A program made the translations under genes and the position numbers. The notes below the pieces were generated by a model. It searched no databases and was not told the DNA's origin. It was given only the letters and a program-made list of their open reading frames with translations. 64,000 nucleotides of DNA from Companilactobacillus musae (GTDB lineage Bacteria; Bacillota; Bacilli; Lactobacillales; Lactobacillaceae), in the NCBI RefSeq assembly GCF_003967595.1, contig NZ_BIFW01000003.1, forward strand, positions 115,491 to 179,490, given 5' to 3'. Positions 61,161 to 64,000 of this stretch are shown here, piece by piece. Within the stretch, counting starts at the first letter, position 1; each line of letters opens with the position of its first letter.

Positions 61161-62534
61161 ATGAAAGAAAAATTATTTAAAAAAGCTGATTTTAATAAAT
61201 TCGTGGCCGGAGATGCCCATTTTGAAAAAACCTTAACTCGTGGAAATTTAATTTCCATGGGTATCGGTGCTATTATCGGAACCGGTATTTTTATTCTTCC
61301 AGGAATTGTTTCCTACGGAACAGCGGGACCCGCGATCACTATTTCCTTTATTTTGGCAGCCATTGTTTGTATTCTGACAGCAATGTGTTTTGCTGAATTA
61401 TCCTCTACTTTTCCAGTAGCAGGTAGTACTTATTCATATGGAAGTATTATCTTTGGCCAATTTCCAGGTTGGCTGATTGGTTGGGCTTTATGTTTAGAGT
61501 ACATTTTAGGTGTCTCGGCTGTTTCATCAGGCTTCTCTGCTTACTTTGTCAGCTTGATGAACAGTTTTGGGATAGTTCTACCTAAAGCTATCATCGGACC
61601 CTTAGAACCCGCAAATGGGACCTTTATCAACTTACCTTCAGTCATTGTCTTAATTTTAATTTATTTATTACTTCGTCGTGGAATTCAGACTTCAACTAAA
61701 ATGAATACCGTAATGGTTTTCGTTAAATTAGCAGTAGTTTTAACTTTTATCATTGTTGGTGCTTTTTACATCAAACCAGCCAACTATCATCCCTACTTTC
61801 CTATGGGAGGATTTGGGGTAATTAAAGGTGCGGCGTTAGTATTTTTTGCCTATTTGGGCTTTGACGTTATTCCATCATCGGCACCCGAGGTTAAAGATCC
61901 TCAGAAAAATATTCCAATTAGTATTATGGTTTCACTGGCAATTTGTGCCATTCTCTATGTGATTCTTTCAGCAGTCTTAACCGGTATGGTCAGTTATAAA
62001 GATCTTAACTATGCCGACCCCGTAGTCTTCGCTTTAAATTACGTTAAATTAGGAAAAATCGCTTTTCTAATAACAATTGGTGCTCTGGCTGGAATGTTCA
62101 CTATGATGCTTAATACCGTTTACGGTGGCTCTCGATTAATCTATGCGTTAGGTCGTGATGGAATGATTCCTAACGCTTTTGGAAAAATTGACGAAAAAGC
62201 CAAAATGCCAATTCTTTCCCTTAATACAATTACTCTACTTGCCGTATTATTAGGTGGCTTTGTTTCTCTAAAAGAATTAACTAGTTTAGTTAATATTGGA
62301 ACACTGGTTTCTTTCACCTTCGTAGCTTCAGGAATAATTAAATTACGACACCGTAAAGACGTTCCTCATAGTGATTTCAAGGTTCCATTTTATCCATGGC
62401 TACCAATCATTTCAGTAATCCTTTGTATTCTATTAATGACACAAGTTAGCATCAATTCTTGGATCACTTTCCTAGGCTGGTTTGCAATCGGCGTAGTCGT
62501 TTACTTTGCTTATGGTTATAAAAAAGTTAATTAA
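61161..62534 (+). CDS. APC-superfamily amino acid permease
   Basis: Amino acid transporter of 457 aa with 12 helices. The opening RGNLISMGIGAIIGTGIFILPG is the helix-1 substrate and sodium/proton site of the family. The overall sequence is close to cationic amino acid transporter-like (YfnA type) permeases of Firmicutes. Substrate not determined. The ATG at 61161 has GGTGG upstream. A TTGACA box at 61092 region precedes it. Ends at a family-1 hairpin. Confidence 0.9.
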   Translation: MKEKLFKKADFNKFVAGDAHFEKTLTRGNLISMGIGAIIGTGIFILPGIVSYGTAGPAITISFILAAIVCILTAMCFAELSSTFPVAGSTYSYGSIIFGQFPGWLIGWALCLEYILGVSAVSSGFSAYFVSLMNSFGIVLPKAIIGPLEPANGTFINLPSVIVLILIYLLLRRGIQTSTKMNTVMVFVKLAVVLTFIIVGAFYIKPANYHPYFPMGGFGVIKGAALVFFAYLGFDVIPSSAPEVKDPQKNIPISIMVSLAICAILYVILSAVLTGMVSYKDLNYADPVVFALNYVKLGKIAFLITIGALAGMFTMMLNTVYGGSRLIYALGRDGMIPNAFGKIDEKAKMPILSLNTITLLAVLLGGFVSLKELTSLVNIGTLVSFTFVASGIIKLRHRKDVPHSDFKVPFYPWLPIISVILCILLMTQVSINSWITFLGWFAIGVVVYFAYGYKKVN

Positions 62535-62556
62535 ATTTATCACTTTCTGTAATGAA

Positions 62557-62636
62557 GAAAAGAACAGTATCTATTGCTAGGACCTTCGAGGTATTTAAAT
62601 ATGCCTGAACCTTTCAATAGACACTGTTCTTTTTTA
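62557..62636. terminator. Family-1 dispersed hairpin, copy i
   Basis: AAAAGAACAGTATCTATTG pairs with CAATAGACACTGTTCTTTT; an inner CCTTCGAGGTAT arm pairs with ATGCCTGAACC imperfectly. Located between convergent permease and ClC genes. Confidence 0.85.
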
Positions 62637-62662
62637 TCCTGATTAGTTGTAATTACCTAGAA

Positions 62663-63871
62663 TTAAGAAAATTTAAATATCGCAAATTTAGGTAAATACT
62701 TATCTTTCAAAAACATCAAAATTACCACTAGGATGATAATTGGTAACAATTTTATTGGGAAAAATAGCATAATAAATACTCCCGCTATAATTGGCGATAA
62801 TAATTCACTCATAATCGTCGTGGCCACAATTGCAACAATAAATAGTTTGTCATATCCACCAAAAATCTGAGCAACAGCGAATCCTTCAATCATTGCTGCA
62901 AATGTAATCGGAAAAATATCTCCTCCGCGCCAATTAAAATTCAGACACAATGCCAAAAATAATAATTTAACAATACCCATAATTATTAAAAATTCTGCTG
63001 ATTTATGAGACCAATTTCCAATCAATAAATCTAAACTATGTTGTCCTGAAAACAATAAATCTGGAGCCAAATAAGAGATCAATAAAATAAAAATTGTTCC
63101 TAAACTTATTTTTATAGGCAATCGAAAATTCATTTTATTTATCCACAAGTGGAAAACTTTATAAAACAATTTACAGATTTTCCCAAAGATTATTCCAACA
63201 ACCATCAATACTGGCAAAAGCCAGATATCCACAAGACTCCAATCAGTTCGTCCTAATTTTAAAATAAATGAGGGTTGATCCGTTTGCTTGATTAAAAGTA
63301 CAAATGCTAAAAGTCCGTTAATAATAAATACTGGATATAGAATTCGTTTTTGTTTAATTATTGAGGGTATTTTCGGTGCGGAAGCACCGACGTATTTTTG
63401 GCGAAATTTAAAGGGATTGAATAATCTCTTCAAAACCAAGCCTAAAGGCAACTGTTTTAATTTATCATATTGGAAATACAAATAGCGTAATTTATCAGCC
63501 TGCCAAATAGACAAAGAAATAATAGCACTTAATAAAGCTGCTTCTGGACCAACGCCGGCACCAAAACTCAAAATAACTAAAGTTATCAGTAGATTAAAAA
63601 AGACATCATGATAGTCAATCGTTTTATTCAGTTTTAATTCACGAATTGAATCTTGCGAAGTCTTTGGCAAATCAGGCCAACGTTTCAATAAAAAATATAG
63701 AATCACACTACCCATAATTACCAATAGTGTTTCAATCAATTTATTATTACTAGACCAAATAAGTTCTGAAGTAAAACCCTCTAAAATTAAAAAACTTGCA
63801 GCAATCACACCAATCACCGTGCTTAACATAAGTCCATAAATAATTAAAAAAACTCGTTTGATTTTAATCAC
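62663..63871 (-). CDS. ClC-family chloride channel/transporter-like protein
   Basis: Membrane protein of 402 aa with about ten helices. The ClC selectivity motif GAGVGPEAALL (about 103-113) contains the gating glutamate, and NWRGGDIFP corresponds to the third ClC motif. The first motif (GSGIP) is not visible, and the conserved C-terminal tyrosine region is unclear. It is therefore a divergent, possibly non-chloride member (fluoride or other anion). No C-terminal CBS domains. Monocistronic; the leader shows nothing distinctive. Confidence 0.75.
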   Translation of the reverse strand: MIKIKRVFLIIYGLMLSTVIGVIAASFLILEGFTSELIWSSNNKLIETLLVIMGSVILYFLLKRWPDLPKTSQDSIRELKLNKTIDYHDVFFNLLITLVILSFGAGVGPEAALLSAIISLSIWQADKLRYLYFQYDKLKQLPLGLVLKRLFNPFKFRQKYVGASAPKIPSIIKQKRILYPVFIINGLLAFVLLIKQTDQPSFILKLGRTDWSLVDIWLLPVLMVVGIIFGKICKLFYKVFHLWINKMNFRLPIKISLGTIFILLISYLAPDLLFSGQHSLDLLIGNWSHKSAEFLIIMGIVKLLFLALCLNFNWRGGDIFPITFAAMIEGFAVAQIFGGYDKLFIVAIVATTIMSELLSPIIAGVFIMLFFPIKLLPIIILVVILMFLKDKYLPKFAIFKFS

Positions 63872-63943
63872 CCTCTCTTACAATCGAAAAGTCATAACAT
63901 CAACATCATCACATAAATAAAGACAACAAAACAGACTAACCTT

Positions 63944-63986
63944 AATGAGTAATTCTGATTCGACGGAATCGGAATTACTCATTTTT
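63944..63986. terminator. Terminator near the right edge
   Basis: AATGAGTAATTC and GATTC pair with GAATC and GAATTACTCATT around GACG, then TTT. It probably ends a gene to the right on the - strand, of which nothing else is in the window. Confidence 0.75.
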
Positions 63987-64000
63987 GCTTTTCAAAAGTA

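Noticed and set aside
1..64000. tRNA, rRNA, prophage, insertion sequences, T-box leaders
   Set aside because: I looked for TTCGANTC arms, T-box GGTGG-type antiterminators, transposase and integrase motifs and saw none that could be supported by reading alone.

Overview
The window looks like chromosome from a low-GC Gram-positive lactic acid bacterium of the Lactobacillaceae. Protein style, AT-rich codons, AGGAGG ribosome sites, the YchF/DUF951/ParB/ParA/RsmG block and the many DUF genes (DUF975, DUF1129, DUF1003) typical of that family all point there. A lysine-type MurE beside an Asp/Glu racemase (suggesting Lys-D-Asp cross-bridges), plus cydABCD, MenA and a non-PTS sucrose locus, would fit Companilactobacillus or a near relative; that genus call is inference. 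I see no tRNA, rRNA, CRISPR, prophage or transposase.

Layout. 1-5.0 kb: end of an unknown gene, then a sucrose locus (GH32 hydrolase, LacY-type permease, LacI repressor with paired operators, divergent ROK fructokinase with a cre site). 5.1-9.5 kb: a TVP38/DedA membrane protein, a GtrA flippase behind a Zn/Mn ABC transporter operon with a 5'-end hairpin, and a lipoprotein. 9.6-14.9 kb: cell-wall block (Asp/Glu racemase, MurE, D,D-carboxypeptidase, VanS/VanR-like two-component system). 15.0-15.7 kb: a tiny membrane protein and a 480-bp highly structured non-coding element. 15.7-20.4 kb: origin-proximal block (DUF1129, YchF, DUF951, ParB, ParA, RsmG) with parS-like sites. 20.5-25 kb: two acetyltransferases, an orphan CopY, a membrane-anchored MerR, an EAL protein lacking a normal start codon, and PepC.

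25-35 kb: GatD, a large polytopic membrane protein that may be a GT-C glycosyltransferase, acetate kinase 1, an ECF S component, ProC, DUF975, GNAT and MerR-TipAS, a PdxK/ThiD kinase, and a membrane protein with an Asn/Gln-rich prion-like tail. 35-51 kb: respiration and envelope genes (cydABCD, polyprenyl diphosphate synthase, MenA, acetate kinase 2, a coiled-coil protein with a TagE/Gtf-like tail, a bactoprenol glycosyltransferase, TetR plus Na+/H+ antiporter, type II NADH dehydrogenase). 51-64 kb: DUF1003, AmtB, Kup, nicotinamidase, small envelope proteins, an alpha/beta-hydrolase without its serine, NagB with a NagR-type operator, a frameshifted dxs, an amino acid permease and a ClC protein.

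How they fit together: NDH-2, menaquinone prenylation and cytochrome bd would form a short respiratory chain if heme and a quinone precursor are supplied. GtrA, the GtrB-like transferase and the polytopic membrane protein could form a three-part lipid-linked glycosylation system although they are far apart. Two families of intergenic hairpins, one with nine copies, act as terminators across the whole window; these and the inverted structured element at 15.2-15.7 kb are the least explained features.
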